Positions 41,705 to 49,335 of a DNA stretch of 64,000 nucleotides are shown here, piece by piece. The stretch is taken from NCBI RefSeq assembly GCF_000519005.1, contig NZ_JAER01000004.1, positions 81,162 through 145,161 of the forward strand. Direction: 5' to 3'. This DNA is from Nocardioides sp. J54 (GTDB lineage: Bacteria; Actinomycetota; Actinomycetes; Propionibacteriales; Nocardioidaceae). Position numbers and translations under genes: made by a program. The notes beneath the pieces were generated by a model that was not told the DNA's origin, did no database searches, and worked only from the letters and a program-made list of their open reading frames with translations. Within the stretch, counting starts at the first letter, position 1. The number at the start of each line of letters is the position of its first letter.

Positions 41705-41715
41705 TGGTCTGACCG
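41705..41715. promoter_or_regulatory. FadR/GntR-type operator TGGTCTGACCG
   Basis: 97 bases before the first gene (SDR) of the operon that itself encodes a FadR-type GntR, hence a natural autoregulatory site. One base differs from the full TGGTNNNACCA pattern. Confidence 0.55.
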
Positions 41716-41726
41716 TAGACCTATGT

Positions 41727-41740
41727 TTGACATATATCAA
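41727..41740. promoter_or_regulatory. AT-rich palindrome TTGACATATATCAA
   Basis: Six of seven pairs match. Lies in the most AT-rich stretch of the window (41640-41780), next to the operator at 41705. Could be a second regulator site, for example for PaaX, or part of the promoter. Confidence 0.4.
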
Positions 41741-41782
41741 TCCCTCTTACACAAATATGTCTAACAATTGCCCGGAAAAAGC

Positions 41783-41810
41783 GCTGCGCGCCCCCTCGGG
41801 GGCGCGCAGC
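41783..41810 (-). terminator. Intrinsic terminator of the racemase operon
   Basis: GCTGCGCGCCCCC pairs over 13 bp with GGGGGCGCGCAGC; on the minus strand it is followed by CTTTTTCC. One of the few hairpins here with a real T-run. Located 20 bases after the stop of the 41830 gene. Confidence 0.85.
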
Positions 41811-41829
41811 GAAGCAGTGATAACAGGAT

Positions 41830-42858
41830 TCAGGCCAGCGTCGGCCGGTAGGTGTACGACGACGAGCGAGTCAGGGCGAACTCGAAGATGCCCGAGCCGG
41901 GGCGTCCCTCCCAGTCGAACGCGCACAGTCGGTCGGTGAGCGAGGAGTCCAGGGTCCGCTGGGTGACTGAGCCGTCGAGCGGGTAGACGTCGCTCTCGAG
42001 GTGGTCGCGGCCGAACGCCTTGCCGTGGTGCCCGCCGTACCCGCCGCCGGCCATGTAGCCGCCGCCGGCGGACGCGTCGGTGTCGACCGGGTAGACCGCG
42101 CCGGAGGCCGTGGTCACCTGCACCCGTCCGGCCTTGAGGTCCAGCTGGTCGTCGAAGACCAGGTCGTGGCGGACGTCGACGACCTCGTCCATGGTGCCGT
42201 CGGTGTGCATGACCGCTCCCTCGAGGAGGATCCGGCCACCGTCGCGGGTCTCGACGAGGAGGAACCCGATCGAACGATCCTCGAACTGGGCTTGGTACCA
42301 GATGTGCAGCCCCTGGCCCCCCGCCATCGTGCGGACGCCGCGCGAGCGGTCGCGCTGGCTGTACCACCGCTCGACCTGCTGCTCGGCGCCGTCGACGCAG
42401 ATGCTCCCGTGGACGAAGCCGGACTGGAAGAGGTGCGAGAACGACGTGAGCTCTCCTGAGCTGTTGGTGACGTCGATGTCGCCCCACCACGCCGGGGCCC
42501 GCGCCTCCCAGCGCAGGTCGAACGCCAACCTTGTCGGGTTGCCGTCGAGCGAGAGGTGCCAGGCCCGGTTGGGCTCGACCACCCGCCAGGCGAACGGGCC
42601 ACAGGTGCCCGGTGCGGTCGCCGAGAGCTTGGTGGCGAATCGGACGTTGCGCTGCTCGGTACGGGTGGTGAGGATCGCGAACCCGTCCACCGTGTCCCGG
42701 ACCGGGTGCAGACCGAGGCCGACGAGGATCGACGGCGCCGTCGCGTCCGTCGGGTGGACGTTGAAGACGAACCGGTCGAAGAAGCGCTCGGGGAGGCCGG
42801 TCGCTTCCTCCGGGCGGATCAGCTCGTCGTGGAATTTCTCCCAGGACCTGTTGCTCAT
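41830..42858 (-). CDS. Unknown protein, lipocalin-like (AttH/CrtC-like) pattern
   Basis: Soluble protein of 342 residues from ATG 42858 (ATGA overlap with the kinase). Strand-rich, with many Trp/Arg/Gly turns: RTMAGGQGLHIWYQAQFEDR, FAWRVVEPNRAWHLSLDG, LTSFSHLFQSGFVHGSI. These remind one of the two-barrel AttH/CrtC-like hydratase fold. A Gly-rich insert (SAGGGYMAGGGYGGHHGK, about 273-290) is unusual. No catalytic motif is recognised. As last gene of the racemase operon it may bind or hydrate a lipid-like intermediate. Confidence 0.7.
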   Translation of the reverse strand: MSNRSWEKFHDELIRPEEATGLPERFFDRFVFNVHPTDATAPSILVGLGLHPVRDTVDGFAILTTRTEQRNVRFATKLSATAPGTCGPFAWRVVEPNRAWHLSLDGNPTRLAFDLRWEARAPAWWGDIDVTNSSGELTSFSHLFQSGFVHGSICVDGAEQQVERWYSQRDRSRGVRTMAGGQGLHIWYQAQFEDRSIGFLLVETRDGGRILLEGAVMHTDGTMDEVVDVRHDLVFDDQLDLKAGRVQVTTASGAVYPVDTDASAGGGYMAGGGYGGHHGKAFGRDHLESDVYPLDGSVTQRTLDSSLTDRLCAFDWEGRPGSGIFEFALTRSSSYTYRPTLA

Positions 42859-43928
42859 GTGCGGGCCTCCAGCAGGACGTCGGTGAGTGGTGGCAGGCCG
42901 GCCGCACGGTGCGCGTCGGCGAGGAAGGACGGCACCAGCGTGGGGTCGGCGTAGTAGGGGTCCCCGACACCTCGTACGGCGCGGCGCCGCCCGTACTCGT
43001 AGAGGACCGCCAGCTTCCACAGCGCGAGCGTCGTGTACCACGCGAGGTTCGACAGGTCGGCCCCCGTGCGTGCGGCGTAGCGCTCGGCGAGCTCGGCACG
43101 GGCCGGGAAGCCGTCCTCGAGCATGGCGAGGGAGAGCTGCTGGGTGGGGTTGTGTGGCGGCGCGTCGTCAGGGACGGAGGCGAGGAAGTAGCCGAGGTCG
43201 AAGAGCGGGTCCCCCAGGGTGGCGAGCTCCCAGTCCAGGACGGCCGCCACGGCTCCGGGGTCGTCCTCGGAGAGGATGACGTTGCCGATCCGGTAGTCGT
43301 TGTGCACGATCGTGGCACCCGACTCGGGCGGCACGTTCTCCTGCAGCCACGCGTCCACCTCTGCGAAGGCCGGGGGCGGGTTGCCGTCCTCGTCGGCGAC
43401 GAGGCGCGCCATGCGGGAGCGGTGGCGGGCGTTGAAGCCTTCCGGTCGGCCGAGGTCCGCAAGGCCTGCTGCCCGCCAGTCCACGGCGTGGAGGTCGGCA
43501 AGGGTGTCCACCAGCGACTCGCCGATCCTGCGTCGGGTCGCGCGGCTGGCGAGCGCGGGCGGCGTCGAGGTCGTGACGACCGGACCCGCGGCGAAGCCCA
43601 TCACGTAGAAGTGGACGTCGATGACCTCGCCGGCCTCCGCCGTCGCGAGCAGCTCGGCGACGGGCACGGCGGTGCCGCCGAGCGCACCAACGAGCCTGGC
43701 CTCGCGCAGCATGTCGTGCGCGCCCGGCGGCGTCGGGGGCGGCGGGGGCCGTCGCACGACCGCTCGCCGGCCGTCCGCGCCGGCCACCAGGAAGGTCAGG
43801 TTCGAGTGCCCGTCGCCGATAGGCCTCGTCGTGACCTCACCGGAGGTGATGCCGTGCTGCTCGAGGAACTCGCCGAGCCGGGTGCGCTCCTCGGCGCTCC
43901 AGTCCCACGTGCTCATCGTGACCGTCAC
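42855..43928 (-). CDS. Phosphotransferase, ACAD10/11 N-domain/APH-like
   Basis: Kinase-fold protein of 357 residues. Seen: PIGDGHSNLTFLV (nucleotide loop), AVVRRPPPPPTPPGAHDMLR, catalytic IVHNDYRIGNVIL (H-N-D-x4-N) and metal-binding VLDWELATLGDPLFDLGY. Mammalian ACAD10/11 join such a kinase domain to an acyl-CoA dehydrogenase and phosphorylate 4-hydroxyacyl-CoA before elimination; a similar hydroxyacyl-CoA kinase step is a reasonable guess here. GTG 43928 overlaps the upstream stop; ATG 43916 is the alternative. The operon includes two crotonases and a racemase. Confidence 0.88.
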   Translation of the reverse strand: MTVTMSTWDWSAEERTRLGEFLEQHGITSGEVTTRPIGDGHSNLTFLVAGADGRRAVVRRPPPPPTPPGAHDMLREARLVGALGGTAVPVAELLATAEAGEVIDVHFYVMGFAAGPVVTTSTPPALASRATRRRIGESLVDTLADLHAVDWRAAGLADLGRPEGFNARHRSRMARLVADEDGNPPPAFAEVDAWLQENVPPESGATIVHNDYRIGNVILSEDDPGAVAAVLDWELATLGDPLFDLGYFLASVPDDAPPHNPTQQLSLAMLEDGFPARAELAERYAARTGADLSNLAWYTTLALWKLAVLYEYGRRRAVRGVGDPYYADPTLVPSFLADAHRAAGLPPLTDVLLEART

Positions 43929-44764
43929 TCCCCCGTGAAGCGGGGAGCGCGCTTCTCCTTGAACGCCGCGAGCGCCTCCGGCATGTCACGGGTACGCGTC
44001 ATCAGTGCCTGCCCGCGGTTCTCCAGCTCCAGGGCGGCGGCGTACGACGTCACCTCGAGGTTGCGCTGGATGGCGCGCTTCGACATCCGCACCCCGGCAG
44101 GCGAGTTGCGGGCGATCTGTCCGGCGAGCTCGACCGCGGCGTCGAAGAGCTCGTCGGTCGGGACGACCCGGTTGACGAGCCCGATCCGCTCCGCCTCGTC
44201 GGCGCCGACGATGCGGGCGCTGAACGCGATCTCCGCGGCGCGGGCGGGGCCGACCAGCCGGGTGAGGTGGTACGACGTGCCCAGCTCGCCGACCGACAGG
44301 CCGACCTTGACGAAGGCGGCGCTGAACTTCGCAGCCGGGTCGCAGAGCCGGATGTCAGCCGCGAGCGCGAGCGCCAGGCCACCGCCCGTCGCCGGGCCGT
44401 GGACGGCGGCGATCACCGGGAAAGGCAGGAAGTGCAGGGCCTGGATGCCGCCGGTCGCGGTCTCCTGGAACTTCAGGAACTCGCGCACGCCCATCTCGCT
44501 GATCCGGCCGACCTCGTCGAGGTCGAACCCGGCGCAGAAGGCCCGGGTGCCGGTGCCGGTGACGATGAGGGCCCGCAGGGGCGCGTCGCGCAGCGCGAAG
44601 GCGGCCTCGCCGTACTCGCTGAACATGCGGAAGGTCTGGCTGTTCATCCGGTCCGGCCGGTTGATCCGCAACACGCCGATGTCACCGGGGAGGACCTCGA
44701 AGGTCAGCTCCTCGAGCTCGGGGAAGTCGATGTCCACGGTGGTGTTCTCTTCGGTCACGGTCAT
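43925..44764 (-). CDS. Enoyl-CoA hydratase/isomerase family protein (tandem copy 2)
   Basis: Crotonase-fold protein of 279 residues. Oxyanion elements: GTRAFCAGFDLDEV and GPATGGGLALALAADIRL. The position of hydratase Glu144 (usually ..PE..LG) reads SAAFVKVGLSVG, so it is Phe; the Glu164 position is retained (RAAEIAF). It therefore may not be an ordinary hydratase. Strongly similar to the next gene upstream, including SYAAALELENRGQAL and MPEALAAFKEKRAPRFTGE: a tandem duplication. Confidence 0.9.
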   Translation of the reverse strand: MTVTEENTTVDIDFPELEELTFEVLPGDIGVLRINRPDRMNSQTFRMFSEYGEAAFALRDAPLRALIVTGTGTRAFCAGFDLDEVGRISEMGVREFLKFQETATGGIQALHFLPFPVIAAVHGPATGGGLALALAADIRLCDPAAKFSAAFVKVGLSVGELGTSYHLTRLVGPARAAEIAFSARIVGADEAERIGLVNRVVPTDELFDAAVELAGQIARNSPAGVRMSKRAIQRNLEVTSYAAALELENRGQALMTRTRDMPEALAAFKEKRAPRFTGE

Positions 44765-44768
44765 GTCG

Positions 44769-45581
44769 TCACTCCCCCTTGAAGACGGGCCGGCGCTTCT
44801 CCTTGAAGGCAGCGAGCGCTTCGGGCATGTCGGTGCTGCGCGTCAGCAGAGCCTGCCCGCGGTTCTCCAGCTCGATGGCCGCGGCGTAGGAGCCGATCTC
44901 CATGTTGGCGTGGAGGGCCCGCTTGGAGAGCTGGACGCCACCGGGGCTGTTGGCAACGATCCGGTCGGCGAGGTCGAGGGCGTCGCCCAGGAGCTTGTCG
45001 GGCTCGCTGACGCTGTTGACCAGCCCGATCCGGAAGGCCTCCTCGGCGTGCACCATCCGCCCCGTGAAGCAGATCTCACTCGCGACCGCGGGGCCGACGA
45101 GCCGGGTCAGCAGCCAGGAGGTGCCGAGGTCCCCCGCAGTGAGGCCGATCTTGACGAACGCGGCGTTGAACTTCGCCTCCGGCGAAGCCAGCCGGATGTC
45201 GGCCTGAAGCGCCAGCGCCAGCCCGCCGCCGGCGGCAGGACCGTTGACGGCGGCCACGACCGGGACCCGGATGGCGCGCACGGCGAGCAGCGCCCGGGCG
45301 CCGCGCTCCTGCTGGTCGAGCATCCCGATGGCACCGAGGTCGGCGAGCCGGTCGGCGTCCGCGAGGTCGTAGCCGGCACAGAACGCACTGCCGGCGCCGG
45401 TCAGCACGACCACCCGCAGGTCGTCGACCTGGTCGAGGTCCAGCGCGACGCGTTCGAGCTCGACGAACATCTGGTCAGTCATCGCGTTGTAGCGCTCGGG
45501 ACGGTCGAGGGTCACCAGCGCTACGCCGGGCGCCGCCTCGGTGACCGTGATCGTCGCGAACGAGCGGTCAGGGAGCTTCAT
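44769..45581 (-). CDS. Enoyl-CoA hydratase/isomerase family protein (tandem copy 1)
   Basis: Crotonase-fold protein of 270 residues: GAGSAFCAGYDLADAD and GPAAGGGLALALQADIRL form the oxyanion pocket. As in its neighbour, the Glu144 position is lost (NAAFVKIGLTAG) while VASEICF keeps the Glu164 one. The C-terminus (MPEALAAFKEKRRPVFKGE) is nearly that of the 43925 gene. The ATG is 14 bases inside the racemase gene. The pair may form a hetero-oligomer or act on related stereoisomers. Confidence 0.9.
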   Translation of the reverse strand: MKLPDRSFATITVTEAAPGVALVTLDRPERYNAMTDQMFVELERVALDLDQVDDLRVVVLTGAGSAFCAGYDLADADRLADLGAIGMLDQQERGARALLAVRAIRVPVVAAVNGPAAGGGLALALQADIRLASPEAKFNAAFVKIGLTAGDLGTSWLLTRLVGPAVASEICFTGRMVHAEEAFRIGLVNSVSEPDKLLGDALDLADRIVANSPGGVQLSKRALHANMEIGSYAAAIELENRGQALLTRSTDMPEALAAFKEKRRPVFKGE

Positions 45582-46800
45582 CAGAGAGACTGCCTTCCTG
45601 GGTAGGGACGGGGGCGGGCTGGTCCGCGAGACGGATCGCGCCGTCCCGCTCCCAGTCCCGGACGACGTCGGGGTCGATGCCCCACGCGGCCAGGGCTTCG
45701 CGGGTGTGCTCGCCGGGGACGGGTGGCGGGCCGTCGACGACGGCGGTAGTGCGGCTGAAGCGGGGCTGGGGCGCCGGTTGGGTCACGCCGGCGACGTCCA
45801 CGAAGGTGCCCCTGGCGACGTTGTGGGGGTGGACCCAGGCCTCCTGCACGTCCAGCACGGGTGAGATGCAGCCCCGTCCGGCGGCCCGGGTCACCCACTC
45901 CTCGCGCGTGCGCTCGCGGATGGTGTCAGCGAAGACCTTCGCCAGCTCCGGCCAGCGCGTGTGGTCGTCGCGGTCCGGGAGCCCGGCGGCGTCGAGGCCG
46001 AGGACGTCGAGCAGGTCGGCGTAGAAGTGGGGCTCGAGCGCGCCGACGGCGAGCCAGCGACCGTCGGCGGTCTCGTAGGCGTCGTAGAAGGGTGCGCCGG
46101 AGTCGACGATGTTGGTGCCGCGCTCGGTGCGCCAGGTGCCGGCGCTGACGAACCCGTGGAAGGCGGCGGCCAGCAGGGCCGATCCGTCGACCATCGCGGC
46201 GTCGACGACCTGTCCGCGACCGGACCGCCCGGCCTCCCACACCGCGGCGAGCACCCCGAGCGCCAGCACGGCGCCGCCTCCGCCGAAGTCTCCGACGAGG
46301 CTCAGCGGCGGGGTGGGCGGTTGACCCTGACGCCCCACGAGTGACAGGACGCCGCTCTGGGCGATGTAGTTGATGTCGTGCCCGACGGCCTGGGCCAGCG
46401 GCCCGTCCTGCCCGTAGCCGGTCATCCGGCCGTAGACGAGGCGGGAATTGGCCGCGAGGCACACATCGGGGCCGATGGCGAGCCGCTCCGCCACGCCGGG
46501 GCGGAAGCCCTCGATGAGCGCGTCGGCACTGGCCACGAGGTCGAGGACGACCTCGTGGCCGCGAGGGTGCTTGAGGTCGACCGCCACGGAGCGGCGCCCG
46601 CGGTGGAGGACCTCGGTCCGGAAGTCGGCGTTGGGGCCGACCAGGGCGGCTCCCTGCGCCCGGTCGACCCGGATGACGTCGGCGCCGAGGTCGGCGAGGA
46701 GCATCGCGCAGTAGGGCCCTGGCCCGATGCTTCCGACCTCGACCACCCGTAGGCCTGCGAGCGGGCCCGTGAACGATCGTTCCGTCCCGTCATGCGTCAT
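45568..46800 (-). CDS. mcr: Alpha-methylacyl-CoA racemase (CaiB/BaiF superfamily)
   Basis: First gene of its operon, 410 residues. Inverts the 2-methyl stereocentre of branched acyl-CoA so that beta-oxidation can proceed. Family features: GPLAGLRVVEVGSIGPGPYC, AVGHDINYIAQSGVLSLVGR (catalytic His), SLVGDFGGGGAVLALGVLAA (catalytic Asp), GRWLAVGALEPHFYADLL. These match AMACR/MCR rather than formyl-CoA transferases. The extra N-terminal residues MTHDGTERS are encoded over a perfect GAACGATCGTTC palindrome, so a later start near the GPLAG motif cannot be excluded. Confidence 0.9.
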   Translation of the reverse strand: MTHDGTERSFTGPLAGLRVVEVGSIGPGPYCAMLLADLGADVIRVDRAQGAALVGPNADFRTEVLHRGRRSVAVDLKHPRGHEVVLDLVASADALIEGFRPGVAERLAIGPDVCLAANSRLVYGRMTGYGQDGPLAQAVGHDINYIAQSGVLSLVGRQGQPPTPPLSLVGDFGGGGAVLALGVLAAVWEAGRSGRGQVVDAAMVDGSALLAAAFHGFVSAGTWRTERGTNIVDSGAPFYDAYETADGRWLAVGALEPHFYADLLDVLGLDAAGLPDRDDHTRWPELAKVFADTIRERTREEWVTRAAGRGCISPVLDVQEAWVHPHNVARGTFVDVAGVTQPAPQPRFSRTTAVVDGPPPVPGEHTREALAAWGIDPDVVRDWERDGAIRLADQPAPVPTQEGSLSDEAP

Positions 46801-46842
46801 CTCATCACCTCCCGGTCACCACCCTAGGCCACCCCCGAGAAA

Positions 46843-46853
46843 TGGTCAGGCCA
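46843..46853. promoter_or_regulatory. FadR/GntR-type operator TGGTCAGGCCA
   Basis: 42 bases before the racemase ATG. Shares AAATGGTCAGGCCAA with the site at 20355 before the BadI-like gene, so the two operons probably answer to the same regulator. Confidence 0.55.
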
Positions 46854-46861
46854 ATGTCCGT

Positions 46862-46893
46862 GCCGGCCGGTGGAGACTTCTCCACCGGCCGGC
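46862..46893 (-). terminator. Hairpin terminator of the second Liv operon
   Basis: GCCGGCCGGTGGAG and CTCCACCGGCCGGC pair over 14 bp with a 4-base loop, just after the livF stop (46899). The racemase operon's operator follows directly. Confidence 0.75.
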
Positions 46894-46898
46894 TCTGC

Positions 46899-47597
46899 TC
46901 AGAGCGCGATCATCTCCTGCACCGCCCGGTCCCCGAGCTGTTCGATCGGACCCTCGCCCGCCAGCCGGCCCTTGCGGAGCGCGAGGTAGCGGTCGGCGAC
47001 CTTCTGGATCATCCCGATGTGCTGCTCCACGAGCAGGAGGGCCGTGCCACGGGACCGGATCTCCCGCAACGCGTCCACGATGGCGTCGATGATCACCGGC
47101 GCCAGGCCCTCGGTGGGCTCATCCAGCATGAGGAGCGCCGGTCCGGCCATGAGGGCGCGGGCGATGGCGAGCATCTGCTGCTCACCACCGGAGAGCGAGG
47201 TGCCCGGACGCTTCCGGCCACGGGCGAGGTTGGGGAAGAGCTCGTAGAGGTCCTCCAGGGTCCACGTGGTCGCTCGCCGCGAAGCCCGCCCGAGCAGGAT
47301 GTTCTCCTCGACCGTGAGGTTGCCGAAGATTCGCTTGCCCTGCGGCACGAGGGACACCCCACGCGCGGTCGGGACGTGCGCCCGGCGCCCGACCGGCTCG
47401 CCGTCGACCAGCACCTGGCCGCGGACCGAGGGCACGCCGTACACGGAGAGCAGGGTGGTGGTCTTGCCGGCTCCGTTGCGGCCGACCAGGCCGACGGTCT
47501 CGCCGGGGGCGATCGAGAACGACAGGTCCTGGAGGATCACCGAGCCGCCGTAGCCGGCGGTGACGTCGCGGAACTCGAGCACGGGCGTGGCGGTCAT
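46899..47597 (-). CDS. livF: Liv-type ABC ATPase, LivF-like (second importer)
   Basis: ATPase of 232 residues from ATG 47597 (ATGA overlap with livG); the longer open frame up to 47915 lies in livG. Walker A GLVGRNGAGKTTTLLSVYG, signature LSGGEQQMLAIARAL, Walker B LLMLDEPTEGLAPVI, and LivF-specific GKRIFGNLTVEENILLGRA. Last gene of the operon. Confidence 0.93.
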   Translation of the reverse strand: MTATPVLEFRDVTAGYGGSVILQDLSFSIAPGETVGLVGRNGAGKTTTLLSVYGVPSVRGQVLVDGEPVGRRAHVPTARGVSLVPQGKRIFGNLTVEENILLGRASRRATTWTLEDLYELFPNLARGRKRPGTSLSGGEQQMLAIARALMAGPALLMLDEPTEGLAPVIIDAIVDALREIRSRGTALLLVEQHIGMIQKVADRYLALRKGRLAGEGPIEQLGDRAVQEMIAL

Positions 47598-48295
47598 GCT
47601 GCGCTCCCCAGGTAGGCACGGATCACGTTCTCGTCGGCGCGGACGTCGTCGGGGGTGCCCGTGGCGAGCAGCTTGCCGAGGTCGAGCACGGTGATGACGT
47701 CGCAGGTGCGGAAGACGCCCTCGACGTCGTGCTCGACGAGCAGCGCCGCTACGTCCCTCTCCTTGCACACGTCGCGCACGTGCTGGAGCATCCGGACCGA
47801 CTCGTCGTGGACCAGCCCTGCGCACGGCTCGTCGAGCAGCACGACCTTCGGCCGGCCGATGAGGGCGATGGCCAGGTCCACGGACCGCTGGGTGCCGTAG
47901 GCGATCTCCGCGCACACCCGGTCGAGGATCCCCTCGAGGCCGAGCGTGCGGACGATCTCGCCGAGGTCCTCCTCGTTGTTGCGGCGGGCGACCATCTCGA
48001 GCTGGTCGCCGACCGTCATCGCCCCGAAGACGCTGGTGCGCTGGAAGGAGCGGGACAGGCCTTTCCGCCGCCGCCAGCGGACCGAGCGCCGCGTGATGTC
48101 CACGCCCTCGAACGTGACCGTTCCGGACGAGGGACGTTTGCGGCCGGAGAGTGCGTCGATGAACGTCGACTTGCCGGCGCCGTTGGGGCCGATCACCCCG
48201 TGCACGACGCCCGGCTCGAGCGCGATGTCCACGCCGTCGAGCGCGACGTGGGCGCCGTACCGGACGGTGAGTCCGCGGCCTTCGAAGATCGTCAT
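47594..48295 (-). CDS. livG: Liv-type ABC ATPase, LivG-like (second importer)
   Basis: ATPase of 233 residues: GVIGPNGAGKSTFIDALSG, KGLSRSFQRTSVFGAMTVGD (Q-loop), a relaxed signature IAYGTQRSVDLAIALIG, and VVLLDEPCAGLVHDE. The ATG overlaps the livM stop. Confidence 0.92.
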   Translation of the reverse strand: MTIFEGRGLTVRYGAHVALDGVDIALEPGVVHGVIGPNGAGKSTFIDALSGRKRPSSGTVTFEGVDITRRSVRWRRRKGLSRSFQRTSVFGAMTVGDQLEMVARRNNEEDLGEIVRTLGLEGILDRVCAEIAYGTQRSVDLAIALIGRPKVVLLDEPCAGLVHDESVRMLQHVRDVCKERDVAALLVEHDVEGVFRTCDVITVLDLGKLLATGTPDDVRADENVIRAYLGSAA

Positions 48296-49335
48296 CGACG
48301 TCCCCTCCTCAGTCGGTGGTAGAGCTTCTGCAGGCTGCCGGTGATGCCTCCGGGCATGAACACCAGCACGAGGATCAGCGCCATCCCGGTGAAGAGGTGG
48401 AGGTTGCCCCCGAAGTTGAAGTTGGCCTGGGCGTAGACGAACAGGAAGGTCCCGACGATCGGGCCGACCAGCAGTCCGAAGCCCCCGACGAGTGCGGCGA
48501 TGAGGCTGTCACCGGCCCGGGTGAAGCCGAGGATGTCCGGCGAGACGTAGCCGGAGTTGATCGCGAAGAGTGCACCGCCCAGGGACGCCACCGCTCCCGA
48601 GAGCACGAACGCGACCAGGCGCGGCCCGAAGGTGTCGTAGCCGGAGAAGCGCATCCGCTCCTCGTTCTCACGAATGCCCTCCAGGGTGGTGCCGAAGCGG
48701 GACCGGCCGACGAGCCACAGCACGGTGGCACACATGGTCAGGGCGATCCACGCCATCGGCCAGAACAGGCCGGGGTTCATCACGTCCCGCTGGGCCAGGC
48801 CCAGGAACGTCATGTCGCGGTCGTAGCTGAGCAGCTTGCCGTCGTGCGCGCCGGTGAGCGGCCGCGCCGAGGTCTGCACGCTGAGCGCGTAGAGCGCCTG
48901 CGACAGGGCCAGCGTCAGCATCAGGAAGCCGAACCCCGAGGAGCGGACCACGAGGAGGCCCATGACCACGGCGAAGCCGGTGCCGACCACGACCCCGAAG
49001 CCGACGGCCGTCGTCGGCGACCAGCCCCAGTTGGTGGTGGCGATGCCGACGCCGTACGCCGCGGCCCCGAAGAAGGCGCCGTGGCCGAGGCTGATCAACC
49101 CGAGGTGGCGGGCGAGGAAGCCGATCCCGATCGCGAGGAGGCTGAGCAGCGTTCCCTCGACGAGCAGGCTCATCCGGTAGGTGTCGGTCACGACGTACGG
49201 GACGGCGAGGCCGGCCAGCAAGGTGGCGACGGCGATGCCGAGGCCCACCAGGGTGCCCTTGAGGCGTCCGCGGGGCGACGCCTCGGGCGCGGCCGCGGAC
49301 GGGCTCACCACGTCGGTGGGGGCGGTCGTGGTCAT
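48292..49335 (-). CDS. livM: Liv-type ABC permease, LivM-like (second importer)
   Basis: Permease of 347 residues starting at ATG 49335 by ATGA overlap with livH. Signatures IGFLARHLGLISLGHGAFFG and IRENEERMRFSGYDTFGPRL; ends with VFMPGGITGSLQKLYHRLRR. N-terminal 25 residues polar, then about ten helices. Confidence 0.93.
   Translation of the reverse strand: MTTTAPTDVVSPSAAAPEASPRGRLKGTLVGLGIAVATLLAGLAVPYVVTDTYRMSLLVEGTLLSLLAIGIGFLARHLGLISLGHGAFFGAAAYGVGIATTNWGWSPTTAVGFGVVVGTGFAVVMGLLVVRSSGFGFLMLTLALSQALYALSVQTSARPLTGAHDGKLLSYDRDMTFLGLAQRDVMNPGLFWPMAWIALTMCATVLWLVGRSRFGTTLEGIRENEERMRFSGYDTFGPRLVAFVLSGAVASLGGALFAINSGYVSPDILGFTRAGDSLIAALVGGFGLLVGPIVGTFLFVYAQANFNFGGNLHLFTGMALILVLVFMPGGITGSLQKLYHRLRRGRR

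Noticed and set aside
24261..41810. Genomic island with att sites or transposase
   Set aside because: Looked for integrase/transposase-like frames, tRNA ends and matching direct repeats at the borders; none found, so transfer rests on composition alone.
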